A DNA stretch of 48,260 nucleotides, from the IMG/VR virus record IMGVR_UViG_3300042314_001732, positions 1 through 48,260 of that record; one strand, given 5' to 3'. This DNA is from a virus. Position numbers and translations under genes: made by a program. Of the stretch, positions 7,365 through 15,789 are shown piece by piece; the stretch's first letter is position 1, and each line of letters starts with the position of its first letter. Below the pieces are notes generated by a model. That model was not told the DNA's origin. It ran no database searches and saw only the letters and a program-made list of their open reading frames with translations.

Positions 7365-8911
7365 CCACCGCACCGCCAGACGCGCCACAAGGCCCCACAG
7401 CCGCGCCCGCCGCCGCTCCGACTCCACACACGCGGGAAACCCTGCTCGCGGCCCTGGAGGCTGCCAGCGCAGCCACAGAGCGCATGGCCGCCAAGGTCCG
7501 TCGCGACCCCGGCGGTTACATCCGTTGGCTGCCTCGACAGGATCGGTTCTTGCGCGACCCGAGCCGCCGCAAGCTGATCCGAGCGGGCAACCAACACAGC
7601 GGCAAAACCACCGTGGCGCTGTATGAGGTGATCTGCCGGTGCCTCGGCCAGCACCCGCACTTCGCAGTCAAGCCCCCACCGATCCGCTGTTGGGTCGTGT
7701 GCGCCCGCCTTGAGCAGTCCATCCCGATCCAACAGAAGTTCGTGGACCTGCTACCCGAGGGCGTTCTCGCGAACCTCGACCGCTTCGATCCGGGCGGCGG
7801 CTTCCGCAACGAATCGCGCGAAGCGGTGTTCAAGAACGGGTCGCGCGTCAAGTTTATGACCACGGGTCAAGACCGGATCGCCTTCGCTGGCGCCACTCTC
7901 GACCTTGTGCTCTTCGATGAGCCGCCGCCCGAGGGCGTGTACCACGAAGCCAACAAACGAGTCATGCGCCGCGCCGGTTGCATCTTGGGGTCGCTGACCC
8001 CGATCAACGGTGGGCCGATGGACTGGCTGCAAGCCCTCACCGAGAAGTCGCCCCCGGTCATCCAGGACATCTGGGAACCCCTGCGCGCCGAGTCGTTCAT
8101 CCCGGTCGGCGCCCGCGAACCGCTCATGCTCGACGATGGCACTCCGCTTGACGCTGCTTTCGTCAAGCGTCTGGAGGACGAAGGCGACCCCTACGAAAAC
8201 CCAATCGTGGTGCATGGCGAATGGAACCCGCGCGCCACAGGTCAAGTCTTCGATCGGTTCAGCCCGATGGAGCACGTCGCCGGCCAGTTCGCTCAGCAGC
8301 CCGGCGAAGACTGGCGCGTCTGTGTTGGCGTCGATCACGGTGAGCTGGTGGGCAAAGAGTGCGCCGTCCTCGCCTTCGTCCGCACCGATCCGGCCGGCGA
8401 TCACGTCTTCGTCGCGGGCGAGTACATCGGCGGCACAGACCAGACGATCGACGCCGACGCCGAGGGCATCCTGGCGATGCTCGGCCGGTGGGGCCTTGAC
8501 TGGTCACACGTCGATGCCGCATGGGGCGACAAGACGACGACCGACAACGTGTACCGCAGCAAGGGCAACAGCGACCTCATCGCCGCGATCCGCAAGGTCT
8601 TGGAACGCAAGAAGCGCGGCGCCTCGCGCGTCGTCACCAAACGCAACGAATTCCAGCAGGTCAAGCGCGGCGAAGGTCGCGGGCAAGGCAGCGTCAACCT
8701 CGGCTACAAGTACGTCCACCAGCGCATCCTCCACCGCGGGCAGTTCGGCGTGCATGAGTCGTGCCGAACGCTGATCAAGGCGCTACAAGAGTTCGACGGC
8801 CACCCCAAGCACCCCGGCAAAGACGTGATCGACGCGCTACGCTATGCCCTCAACGACAGCATCTTCGAGGGACGCCGCTTGGTCTACGTCCCTCGCCTTG
8901 GAGTCTCCTGA
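7361..8911 (+). CDS. terL: Terminase large subunit
   Basis: 516 aa. Packaging motor ATPase and nuclease. A Walker A variant GNQHSGKTT (76-84) is preceded by KLIRA; Walker B is DLVLFDEPPPE (181-191, catalytic E187). The C-terminal RNase H-like nuclease shows GVDHGE (D325), HVDAAWGDKTT (D385, D390) and the terminal KDVIDALRYAL. The first 45 residues are Pro/Ala-rich and probably disordered. It overlaps the small terminase by ATGA and the lipoprotein gene by TGATG. Length and motif order fit TerL of siphophages. Confidence 0.95.
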   Translation: MTTAPPDAPQGPTAAPAAAPTPHTRETLLAALEAASAATERMAAKVRRDPGGYIRWLPRQDRFLRDPSRRKLIRAGNQHSGKTTVALYEVICRCLGQHPHFAVKPPPIRCWVVCARLEQSIPIQQKFVDLLPEGVLANLDRFDPGGGFRNESREAVFKNGSRVKFMTTGQDRIAFAGATLDLVLFDEPPPEGVYHEANKRVMRRAGCILGSLTPINGGPMDWLQALTEKSPPVIQDIWEPLRAESFIPVGAREPLMLDDGTPLDAAFVKRLEDEGDPYENPIVVHGEWNPRATGQVFDRFSPMEHVAGQFAQQPGEDWRVCVGVDHGELVGKECAVLAFVRTDPAGDHVFVAGEYIGGTDQTIDADAEGILAMLGRWGLDWSHVDAAWGDKTTTDNVYRSKGNSDLIAAIRKVLERKKRGASRVVTKRNEFQQVKRGEGRGQGSVNLGYKYVHQRILHRGQFGVHESCRTLIKALQEFDGHPKHPGKDVIDALRYALNDSIFEGRRLVYVPRLGVS

Positions 8912-9201
8912 TGCACCGCACCACCGCCCCCATCGGCCCCCTCGCCGCCCTCCTGCTCGCCACCGCCTGCGCCCAGCCCGACGACAGCGCCGCCACGCCC
9001 GAGCCCGCCGGCCAGACCATCACGATCCAGACCGTGACCGCCGATGAGTTCGCCGCGGGCGTGCCCGCCGATGGGATCATCGTCAGCGTCCACGCCTGCC
9101 AGCCCGGCCCACGGTGCGAGCCCGCCGAGTGGTACATCAGCGACGGCCTACTCTACCCGGTCGCGCCCCACCCCGACTTCCGCGTGATCTGGCTCCGGTA
9201 G
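8911..9201 (+). CDS. Small predicted lipoprotein
   Basis: 96 aa. The N-terminus has a short basic stretch, a hydrophobic core (LAALLLATA) and Cys20, a lipobox-like ATA-C site, followed by an acidic, disordered stretch typical after lipidation. The mature part is about 76 aa and has CxxxxxC spacing (HACQPGPRCEP) that could form a disulfide. It is coupled to terL by TGATG and lies before the portal, an odd place for a secreted protein. Phage lipoproteins expressed in infected cells often block superinfection; that role here is inference. A virion role is less likely. Confidence 0.75.
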   Translation: MHRTTAPIGPLAALLLATACAQPDDSAATPEPAGQTITIQTVTADEFAAGVPADGIIVSVHACQPGPRCEPAEWYISDGLLYPVAPHPDFRVIWLR

Positions 9202-9218
9202 CAGTACGCCCCGCCCCG

Positions 9219-9227
9219 TGCTATCCT
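9219..9227 (+). promoter_or_regulatory. Possible extended -10 promoter before portal
   Basis: TGC-TATCCT resembles the extended -10 elements at 5373 and 24411 and is followed by a similar GCGAGGT segment before the start codon. The -35 position (TAGCAG at 9199) is poor, so this is only a candidate. Confidence 0.35.
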
Positions 9228-9246
9228 GTCACGCGAGGTCACCACT

Positions 9247-11091
9247 TTGGACGCCATCACCAACGCAGCCGTCGCCGCCGACTCCGCTCAGCGGTCGATC
9301 CCGCTCCCCGCGGGCGATGTCGAGTACCAGCGCGTCAAGAGCACCCGCGCCCGCCGGTCAATGCTGGAGGGGACGTGGTCGCGCCTGCTCGCCGAGCGCA
9401 CCGACGCCGTCTTGGGCACCGCGCGCGCGTCGATGCAGGCCGACCCAAGCCTGTCGATCAACCCATTCAAGTCGATCTGTCGGGCCCTGTCGGTCCTGTA
9501 CGACAGCGCCCCGATCGTTCAGCACGCCGTCGCCAGCGCCGATGACCTCCGCAACATGACCTCCGCCCTTGCCGAGAGCGGCCTGTGGCCCATGATGCAG
9601 CGCGTCCAACAGTACACGTTGGGCCTGCGCGAGATGTTCGTCCACTCCGCGATCGACCCCGAGACCGGCCGCCTCCGGGTGCGTTCGGTCTACCCCGATC
9701 TGGTCTTGGCTCGCGCGGCCGAGGGTAGCCCGGATCAGCCGGCCCGCGTCGAAGAGCTACGCCTGCGGTCGGCGTCCTACCTCGCCGAGCGCGGCATCAC
9801 GGGCGGGCAGCGCGTCGGGGATCAGGTCTGGACCGTCGATGTCTACGACGTGTCCGCCAAGATCCCCTACCACAGCGTCCACCTCTACGCCTCCACCCCG
9901 ACGCCCGGCAGTTGGGGTCTCGGTCAAGAGATCACCCAAGCCGTCTACGGTCGCACCCTGTCGGGCGCTGACTACCCCTGGCGCGCCACCCCGACCGCCC
10001 GCCAGATCAAGGCCGCCCCCGAAGGCACCACGCCCGAAGGCTCGCCGGTCCTGCCTTATGTGCTCTACCACGCAGCCCCGAACGGCGATCGTCTCTTCGA
10101 CCCCTTCGATTGGCAAGAGATCGTCGATGGAACGCTGACCTGCGGCGTCCTTCACGGCTTCCTGATGCACACGTTCGCCGATGCGTCTTGGCCGCAGAAG
10201 TACCTGATCGGCGGCGTTCCTGCTGGCGCCGCCGTCACGATGGCCGACCAAGAGGGCCAGCGCCGGTCCTACATTCCGGCCGACCCAACGTCGGTCCTGA
10301 TCGTGGACGTCCTACCCGGCTTCACCGGCCAACCGAGCGCCGGCCAGTTCCAGCCCGGCGGCGACATCGTCGCGCAGGAGCAGGTTCTCGGCAACATGAT
10401 CAGCGCGCTCATGGAGTCCGCAGGCATCAGCCCCAGCGACGTCCAACGCCTGTCGGGCAACGCCCGCAGCGGCGCCGCCATCGCCCTCACCAACGAAGGC
10501 AAGCGCGAACTTCAACGCCGCTACCAAGCGATCTTCGAGGCCGCGGATCAGCGCCTGATCCGCCTTGTGGCGATCCTGCTCAACCGCTACAGCGACGGCC
10601 TCGAACTCGCCGCCGACCAAGCCGGCCAGCCCATCCCGCAGCGGTATCGCTTCCCGGAAGGCGGCTACACGCTGACCTATCCCAAGGTTCCGCGCAGCCC
10701 CGACGAACTCAAGGCCCACCGCGAGCACGTCATGGCGATGCTGGCCGCGGGCTTCATGTCGCAGGCTGAAGCCTTCTCCGCCCTCAACGACGTGCCCCTC
10801 GACGTCGCGACCCGCCGCCTCGCCGAGATCGCCGCCGAGGTCAACCCAGCGCCCACCATGCCGGCCGCGCCCAACGCCCCCACCAACGCCCCCGCGCCCA
10901 CCACGAACCGAGACGCCATGCGCGACGCGATCGAGGACGCCATCGACGAACTCGACGACGGCGCCACCCCCGCGCAGGTCCGCGCGATCCTCGCCGACGC
11001 CGTGGGCATGACCGAAGACGACGCCCCCAGCAACGACGACGAAGACACCGCTGATCCGACCACCGCCCCGCCGGACGCCTTCGATGGCTGA
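9247..11091 (+). CDS. Portal protein
   Basis: 614 aa. Assigned as portal from its place between terminase and scaffold/capsid, its size, and a central region typical of portals: SALMESAGISPSD followed by SGNARSGAAIAL, then long helices with LVAILLNRYSDG. The C-terminal 90 residues are Ala/Pro-rich and acidic, as often seen. The start is a TTG at 9247, chosen because GAGGT lies 6 bases upstream and no ATG fits. It overlaps the next gene by 8 bp. Confidence 0.85.
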   Translation: MDAITNAAVAADSAQRSIPLPAGDVEYQRVKSTRARRSMLEGTWSRLLAERTDAVLGTARASMQADPSLSINPFKSICRALSVLYDSAPIVQHAVASADDLRNMTSALAESGLWPMMQRVQQYTLGLREMFVHSAIDPETGRLRVRSVYPDLVLARAAEGSPDQPARVEELRLRSASYLAERGITGGQRVGDQVWTVDVYDVSAKIPYHSVHLYASTPTPGSWGLGQEITQAVYGRTLSGADYPWRATPTARQIKAAPEGTTPEGSPVLPYVLYHAAPNGDRLFDPFDWQEIVDGTLTCGVLHGFLMHTFADASWPQKYLIGGVPAGAAVTMADQEGQRRSYIPADPTSVLIVDVLPGFTGQPSAGQFQPGGDIVAQEQVLGNMISALMESAGISPSDVQRLSGNARSGAAIALTNEGKRELQRRYQAIFEAADQRLIRLVAILLNRYSDGLELAADQAGQPIPQRYRFPEGGYTLTYPKVPRSPDELKAHREHVMAMLAAGFMSQAEAFSALNDVPLDVATRRLAEIAAEVNPAPTMPAAPNAPTNAPAPTTNRDAMRDAIEDAIDELDDGATPAQVRAILADAVGMTEDDAPSNDDEDTADPTTAPPDAFDG

Positions 11092-11416
11092 GCGCACCGT
11101 CACGCCGCCCGCCCGTGTCGCCGAGGCCGCCCGCCGCGGGCTTGAGCTGCGCGAGGCTCAGACACCCAGCAACCGGGGCGGCACCCGGATCGGCCTGACC
11201 CGTGCGAACCAACTTGCGCGCCGCGACCCGGTTAGCCTGTCCACGTTGCAGCGCATGGCCTCATTCTTCGCCCGCCACGAAGTCGATAAGCAGGGCGAAG
11301 GCTGGGGCGTTGACAGTCCGGGCTATCAGGCGTGGCTACTCTGGGGCGGCGACCCCGGCCGCACCTGGGCCGCCCGCCAGATCGCCCGCCTGACCCGCAA
11401 GCCTAACGCATCCTGA
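11084..11416 (+). CDS. Conserved phage protein of the RGLELR/ARHEVDK type
   Basis: 110 aa. The sequence follows a pattern I recognise from many phages: PARVAEAARRGLELR, then a GGT and RANQLARRDPVS segment, ARHEVDKQGEGW, and LLWGGDPGRTWA near the end. It often sits close to the portal, protease or capsid genes, or is fused to other structural proteins; its function is unknown to me. No separate head protease is visible in this genome, and this protein does not show protease motifs. Its 5' end overlaps the portal gene. Confidence 0.75.
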   Translation: MAERTVTPPARVAEAARRGLELREAQTPSNRGGTRIGLTRANQLARRDPVSLSTLQRMASFFARHEVDKQGEGWGVDSPGYQAWLLWGGDPGRTWAARQIARLTRKPNAS

Positions 11417-11424
11417 TCCACCCC

Positions 11425-11442
11425 CATCGGAGAGCCCCGATG
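11425..11442 (+). promoter_or_regulatory. Start-codon hairpin (copy 1)
   Basis: CATCGG-AGAGCC-CCGATG forms a 6-bp stem whose 3' arm contains the ATG of the scaffold gene; part of the GGAG ribosome site lies in the 5' arm. An identical 18-mer recurs at 13224-13241 and 16350-16367, each time ending on a start codon. Confidence 0.7.
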
Positions 11443-12090
11443 TCCGACACCGATATGGTCCCCCGCAGCCGACTCAACGAAGAGATCGCCAAGCGCAAAG
11501 AGATCGAGGCGGATCACACCGCGCTCAAGGCCACCCTCGCCACGACCGAAGCCAAGGCCGCCGAGGCCGACACCCTGCGCGCTACGCTTGCCAAGGTGAC
11601 CGCCGATCACGACACCTTCCGGGCTGGCGTTGAGGCCGGCATCACGGACGCCGAGGGCCTTGATCTGGCCCGCTACTTCTACGACAAGGTGCAGCCCGAC
11701 GAAGCCGGCGAGCGCCCGACGTTCGGTGACTACATGGGCAAACTCAAGGCCGACCCGACGGCGCGCCCCAAGGCCCTCGGCGCGTACTTCGCCGACGCCG
11801 CCCAGCCCGCCGCGCCCGCCGCCCAGGCCACCCCTGGCGCCCCCACCGCCCCCACGGCCGCGCCCGCCGCCAAGGCCGCCCCGCCGGCCGCCGCGCCCCC
11901 TCCGCGCAGCGCAGCGCCCCTCCCCGGCGCCAACTCCGGGGCGACCCCGCAGGCCACCCCCGCGCCGACGCACGCCGGATGGACCGCCGCCACGGTCGCG
12001 AACCTGACCCCGGCCGAGTACGCCGTCCACCGCGCTGACATCCTCAAGTCGGCGTCGCCCGCCCTCGCCGGGATCTTCGGCTCGCGGTAG
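11440..12090 (+). CDS. Capsid scaffolding protein
   Basis: 216 aa, directly before the major capsid gene. Residues 10-75 form a charged coiled coil (EEIAKRKEIEADHTALKATL and on), residues 105-170 are an Ala/Pro-rich disordered linker, and the C-terminus (TPAEYAVHRADILKSASP) looks like a capsid-binding helix. This architecture and position are those of siphophage scaffolds. Translation starts inside the hairpin at 11425-11442. Confidence 0.8.
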   Translation: MSDTDMVPRSRLNEEIAKRKEIEADHTALKATLATTEAKAAEADTLRATLAKVTADHDTFRAGVEAGITDAEGLDLARYFYDKVQPDEAGERPTFGDYMGKLKADPTARPKALGAYFADAAQPAAPAAQATPGAPTAPTAAPAAKAAPPAAAPPPRSAAPLPGANSGATPQATPAPTHAGWTAATVANLTPAEYAVHRADILKSASPALAGIFGSR

Positions 12091-12101
12091 CGGCAACGGG
12101 G

Positions 12102-12130
12102 TTGCGCCCCGGCCCGCCGTGCGCTACCCT
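12102..12130 (+). promoter_or_regulatory. Promoter for major capsid gene (TTGCGC-17-TACCCT)
   Basis: TTGCGC (12102-12107), 17 bp, TACCCT (12125-12130), about 90 bp upstream of the capsid start, with GGAG before the ATG. It matches the genome-wide promoter design. The -35 also lies in a small CGGGG/CCCCG hairpin (12097-12111 region) that could end upstream transcripts. The rest of the 130-bp gap holds a small AGGTG/CACCT hairpin. Confidence 0.65.
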
Positions 12131-12220
12131 ACCCATACCAACGGCTCACGGTCGCTCCGTGTAACAAATGCGTAGGCCGGCAGGTGAAAGCACCTTCCAC
12201 CCCTCGCTTTTGGAGCCAAC

Positions 12221-13138
12221 ATGGCCAACGAAGTCCTCGCCGCTTCCAGCGACTTTCTGGTCGCCTCCGTCCTTGAGATGGAGATCCTCACCAAGCTCAA
12301 CAGCCTGATCAACCTGCGCGGCTCGCCCGCCCTGGTTGACTTCTCCCCGATGGCCTCGCGCGGCTCCCTGGTCCTGGCGATCCCCCTCGCCGGTTGGGAC
12401 AGCCTCGTGATGACCGCCCCCGGTGAGGCGACCGGCGTGTCCAACACCGCGCTCGACAGCGATCAGATCACGCTGACCATCGCCCGTCAGGCGATCCAGC
12501 TCCAGATCAGCGATGAGCTTCTGGTGGCCAGCCTGAACGGTGCGATCACCCTTGACCGCCTGTCGGCCTCCGCGGTGTCCGCCTACATCAACCGCCACAA
12601 CGACCTGACCGTCGGCCTCTTCGGCGGCGTCACCGCCTCGACCGGCACCTCCGGCGCGGACCTGACCCTCGACGACGTGATCGACGCGACGCAGACCCTG
12701 CTCCGTGCCAACAACGTCGATGCGCTCTACTGTATGTTGCACGGGCAGCAGATGGGCGACTTGCAGAACTCGCTCCGCGGCGAGGGCGGCGCGCTGTCCT
12801 TCTCCGCCCCGACCGCCGATATGATCGCGGCCAAGGGCAAGGGCTACGCCGGCAGCTACCTCGGCGTTGACTTCTGGACCAACAACCGCATCGCGACCGC
12901 CAACGCTGGCGCCGACCGTGCGGGCTGCATGTGGTCGCGCGGCGCCTTCGGCTACGCCGAGGCCACGCACCCCCTGTCCGCCCTCCGCGGCAGCGTCAAC
13001 CCGCAGATCGTCTCGCCCGTCGTCGTCGAGTTCGAGCGCACCGGCACCAGCGGCCTGAACACCGTCATCGCCAGCGCCTTCCTCGGCGTGGCGATGATCG
13101 AGGACGCCCGCGCCGTCAAGATCGTGACCGACGCCTGA
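12221..13138 (+). CDS. Major capsid protein
   Basis: 305 aa, a size typical of HK97-fold major capsid proteins lacking a long delta domain. It follows the scaffold, has its own promoter-like sequence and a strong GGAG site, and is followed by a strong hairpin, all consistent with the most highly expressed structural gene. Features visible by eye: an N-terminal helical arm, a hydrophobic LVLAIPLAGWDSL strand, ALYCMLHGQQMGDL in the central domain, and YLGVDFWTNNRI near the P-loop side. No cleavage site or protease is evident. Confidence 0.88.
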   Translation: MANEVLAASSDFLVASVLEMEILTKLNSLINLRGSPALVDFSPMASRGSLVLAIPLAGWDSLVMTAPGEATGVSNTALDSDQITLTIARQAIQLQISDELLVASLNGAITLDRLSASAVSAYINRHNDLTVGLFGGVTASTGTSGADLTLDDVIDATQTLLRANNVDALYCMLHGQQMGDLQNSLRGEGGALSFSAPTADMIAAKGKGYAGSYLGVDFWTNNRIATANAGADRAGCMWSRGAFGYAEATHPLSALRGSVNPQIVSPVVVEFERTGTSGLNTVIASAFLGVAMIEDARAVKIVTDA

Positions 13139-13149
13139 TAGGTGCCCCG

Positions 13150-13179
13150 CCCGGTGGTTAGGTTCGCCTGACCACCGGG
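13150..13179 (+). terminator. Strong stem-loop after the major capsid gene
   Basis: CCCGGTGGT (13150-13158) pairs with ACCACCGGG (13171-13179); after one mismatch the stem continues AGG/CCT and closes on a TTCG tetraloop. No U-run follows, so it may be a partial terminator or an mRNA 3' stabiliser that raises capsid expression over downstream genes. Confidence 0.6.
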
Positions 13180-13223
13180 ACGGCCGCGGGTCCGACCCAA
13201 CCCGCCCCCCTTCGTTCCCCCTC

Positions 13224-13241
13224 CATCGGAGAGCCCCGATG
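13224..13241 (+). promoter_or_regulatory. Start-codon hairpin (copy 2)
   Basis: Identical 18-mer to 11425-11442 (CATCGG-AGAGCC-CCGATG); its last three bases are the ATG of the 222-aa gene. Repetition at three structural genes suggests shared translational control. Confidence 0.7.
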
Positions 13242-13907
13242 CCCCTGCCCAGCCACAGCCGCCGCGCCGCCGAAGCCCCCATCATGGGCGAGTCGGTCGG
13301 CTCCCTCACCACGTCAGAGCGGATCCGCCTGGACCCCTCGCCGGCCTTCCTGCTGTCCTGCTCGCCCGAGAGCTACGAACTCAGCGAGATCAGCGGCGAG
13401 CCGGTGTACCTGCCCACGATCCAGCGTCACGACGTGTCCCCCGGCAGCAACGGCGTGGACAAGGGCGGCGGCACCGCTCACCTCGCTTCCAACTTGCAGA
13501 CGCGCGGGCAGATCCTGATCCAGCCCCACCAATGCCCCGCCGAGATGACCCCCGACGGCCGCCCCGGCTACCTGCGCCGGTACGACGGCACGCAGGGCGC
13601 GATCCACCTTGAGGCTTGGGTCCAGGTCGTCAAGGCCCCCGGCAACAAGCACGCCACGCAACTCACCAAGCCCAACGAGCAGTCCTTCCGAAAGTGGCGC
13701 CTGTGGCTAATGGAGACCGGCGTGGTGCCGTTCCCGTCCGAGGATTGGATCGAGCGGTACGAAGACCGCCTCGGCGAGCGCGCCCAGCGCCGGGCCACCC
13801 AAGCCGCGGCCCCCGAAGTCAAGGCCGAGCGCGCCGCCGAAGCCGAAGCCAACCTGAGGCGCGCCCGCAAGGCCCGCGCCAACGTCGCCGAGGTGGCCAA
13901 TGGGTGA
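13239..13907 (+). CDS. Structural-region protein, 222 aa, unknown
   Basis: Not assigned to a family with certainty. Residues 30-170 contain repeated hydrophobic and aromatic strands; a helix-rich charged tail (ERAQRRATQAAAPEVKAERA) follows. The middle has a GYLRRYDG motif and the segment FRKWRLWLMETGVVPFP, a layout I associate with an unnamed protein after the major capsid in related phages. It overlaps the next gene by 8 bp. It may be a minor head or connector component. Confidence 0.65.
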   Translation: MPLPSHSRRAAEAPIMGESVGSLTTSERIRLDPSPAFLLSCSPESYELSEISGEPVYLPTIQRHDVSPGSNGVDKGGGTAHLASNLQTRGQILIQPHQCPAEMTPDGRPGYLRRYDGTQGAIHLEAWVQVVKAPGNKHATQLTKPNEQSFRKWRLWLMETGVVPFPSEDWIERYEDRLGERAQRRATQAAAPEVKAERAAEAEANLRRARKARANVAEVANG

Positions 13908-14082
13908 GAGCACCAACGCTCGCAAGGCGATGGACGAGGTAGCCGGCCGCCTGATCTCCGAGGGCGTCCGCCCTGAGCGCGCTACCGAAATGGCGCGCGA
14001 GTCGGCGATCCGCATCGACATCCGTGATCAGGGCGGCAAGCCCCCTCCGCGCCGGCCGGACGCCGGTTCCTCGCGGCGATAG
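13900..14082 (+). CDS. Small basic protein, 60 aa, unknown
   Basis: A helical segment (ARKAMDEVAGRLISEGVRPERATEMARESAIR) is followed by a basic Pro/Arg-rich tail. It is coupled to the upstream gene, with GAGGTGG as ribosome site. It always reads as its partner in the chain; the function is unknown. A perfect GCCGGC hairpin (14090-14106) follows the stop. Confidence 0.65.
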   Translation: MGESTNARKAMDEVAGRLISEGVRPERATEMARESAIRIDIRDQGGKPPPRRPDAGSSRR

Positions 14083-14118
14083 CGCCGTCGCCGGCATAGC
14101 GCCGGCTGGGAGTACATC

Positions 14119-14556
14119 ATGGCCTCTGGCCCCCTCCGTCACATTCGCGCCGCTGGCGACGCCTTCCGCAAGGTGACCCTCTGGATCTCCGGCGATGAGG
14201 CTGACGTCTCGACGTCCCCGACCCTCACCAGCGGCAGCGGCGCCCCGTCCGCCTCCGCACCCAACGGCTCGATCTACCTGCGGACCAACGGCGGCGCGGC
14301 CAGCACCCTCTACGCCCGGATCTCCGGCGCCTGGGCTCCTCCCATGCCGGCCACCTTCCTGTCGGCCGAGGTCACCGGCAACGGCAGCGCGCAGAGCACC
14401 GCCCACGGCCTCGCCACCATCCCCACGCTGGTCTTCGCGATCCCGTCCAACATGACCGCGGGCGCCTTCGTGGTGGCCTACGGTACGCACACGACCACCG
14501 ACGCCGTGGTCACCGTGACGAACGGCGAGAAGTACCGGATCGTCGCTTTCAAGTAG
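14119..14556 (+). CDS. Putative capsid decoration or head fibre protein
   Basis: 145 aa, Ser/Thr/Gly-rich and low in charge. Residues 45-75 have the beta-strand linker pattern GAPSASAPNGSIYLRTNGG followed by STLYARISGAW, which I know from head and tail fibre-like proteins, and the C-terminal part (VTGNGSAQSTAHGL, FVVAYGTHTTTD) looks like a beta-sandwich. Position after the capsid gene favours a head decoration role. GGGAG precedes the start. Confidence 0.6.
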   Translation: MASGPLRHIRAAGDAFRKVTLWISGDEADVSTSPTLTSGSGAPSASAPNGSIYLRTNGGAASTLYARISGAWAPPMPATFLSAEVTGNGSAQSTAHGLATIPTLVFAIPSNMTAGAFVVAYGTHTTTDAVVTVTNGEKYRIVAFK

Positions 14557-14578
14557 CCGATCCAACGGAGGGGGCAGC

Positions 14579-15319
14579 ATGAGCAGCACAGCCTATCAGG
14601 TCCGATTCGCCGGCCCGACCCTGATTGAGAAGGGCCGGGATACGGTCATCACCTGTCCGGTGTACCTGTCTGGCGCGCTTGTTGCCCCCTCCGTCGTCGT
14701 CGTGTCGATCTGGACCGCCGCCTCTGCCCCTGTGGTCGTGGCTGCCTCGGGCAGCGTGGTGGGCTCAATCGCCACCTACACAGTCGCAGCCGCGACCACC
14801 TCGGGCCTGTCCTACGGCGCCGACTGGCGGATCGAGTGGACGCTAACCCTATCGGGCGTGGCCGAGGTCATTCAGACCGACGCCGCCCTGGTCCGCAACG
14901 CGATCCGCAACCCGGTCACGGACCTCGATCTCTACGCCCGTGAACCCGCCCTGAACCCCTCGGGCTCGGCACCGATCCACAGCCTGTCCAACTTCCAGAC
15001 GTTCCTCGACGATGCTTGGAAGACCCTGCTGAATCGCCTGCTCAGCGATGGGCAGTACCCTTGGAAGATGCCCAGCGCCGCCGTTGTGCGTGAGGCGATG
15101 CTGGCGCTGACCCTACATCGGGTATACCAGTCGTTCACCACCGGCCTCAACGAGGCGTATGGCAAGACCGCCGAAGGCTACAAGCGGGACTACCACGAAG
15201 CCTACCGGACGATCCGCTACACTGAGGTCATCGACCCCGACCAACCCAGTGCGACGTCGCAGAAGGTCGCGGCGATGCCTGTCTTCTTCCTGGGTCAACC
15301 CAAGTCGAGGGCCTTCTGA
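14579..15319 (+). CDS. Head-tail connector-region protein, 246 aa
   Basis: The N-terminal 95 residues read as an Ig-like beta domain (strands rich in V, S, T); the C-terminal half is helical (FQTFLDDAWKTLLNRLLSDGQYPWKM, then LTLHRVYQSFTTGLNE and YKRDYHEAYRTIRY) as in gp6-like head-completion proteins. The order capsid, this gene, tail terminator, major tail protein supports a connector. GGAGG ribosome site; overlaps the next start by TGATG. Confidence 0.6.
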   Translation: MSSTAYQVRFAGPTLIEKGRDTVITCPVYLSGALVAPSVVVVSIWTAASAPVVVAASGSVVGSIATYTVAAATTSGLSYGADWRIEWTLTLSGVAEVIQTDAALVRNAIRNPVTDLDLYAREPALNPSGSAPIHSLSNFQTFLDDAWKTLLNRLLSDGQYPWKMPSAAVVREAMLALTLHRVYQSFTTGLNEAYGKTAEGYKRDYHEAYRTIRYTEVIDPDQPSATSQKVAAMPVFFLGQPKSRAF

Positions 15320-15777
15320 TGTCGCTGTCAACGTCCGCCCTCATTGCGCGCATCGGCGACCACCTCACCGCCACCCTGCCCACGTCGCCCGACGCCGAGC
15401 GGTGGACCCGCTCGCGGTTCCTTCCCGCCCAGTTGGGGCAGGACACCGAGGCGAAGATGGCCCGCGCTTGGTCCGTCTGGTCTCCGTCTTCGCAGCGGCT
15501 GACCGCGACCGAGCGGCAGCGCGCCACCGAAGGAACGCACGTCGAAAGCATCGTCGAAGTGGGCTTTAGCCGCCCCCTTCGCGCCGATGCGACCGCCGCC
15601 GACTTTGCTACTGCGCTCGCCGAGGAAGACGTGCTAAGGTTGGCCGTGTACGGCATCGCGCGCACCAACCTGCCCCGCTTCGCCATCACGGGCTCAAGCC
15701 GCAGCATCAGCGGCGACGGCCGCACCCTGATCACTATCCTCACCTGGGCCGCGGCCCACACTCTCCCCTTACAGTAG
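15319..15777 (+). CDS. Putative tail terminator / neck protein
   Basis: 152 aa. It sits immediately before the major tail protein, where siphophages keep the tail-terminator gene. The alternating hydrophobic pattern (IVEVGFSRPL, VLRLAVYGIAR, RTLITILTWAAAHTL) fits an alpha/beta fold like gpU-type terminators, and the size fits. The assignment is by context. Confidence 0.55.
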   Translation: MSLSTSALIARIGDHLTATLPTSPDAERWTRSRFLPAQLGQDTEAKMARAWSVWSPSSQRLTATERQRATEGTHVESIVEVGFSRPLRADATAADFATALAEEDVLRLAVYGIARTNLPRFAITGSSRSISGDGRTLITILTWAAAHTLPLQ

Positions 15778-15789
15778 CAGGAGCCCAAC

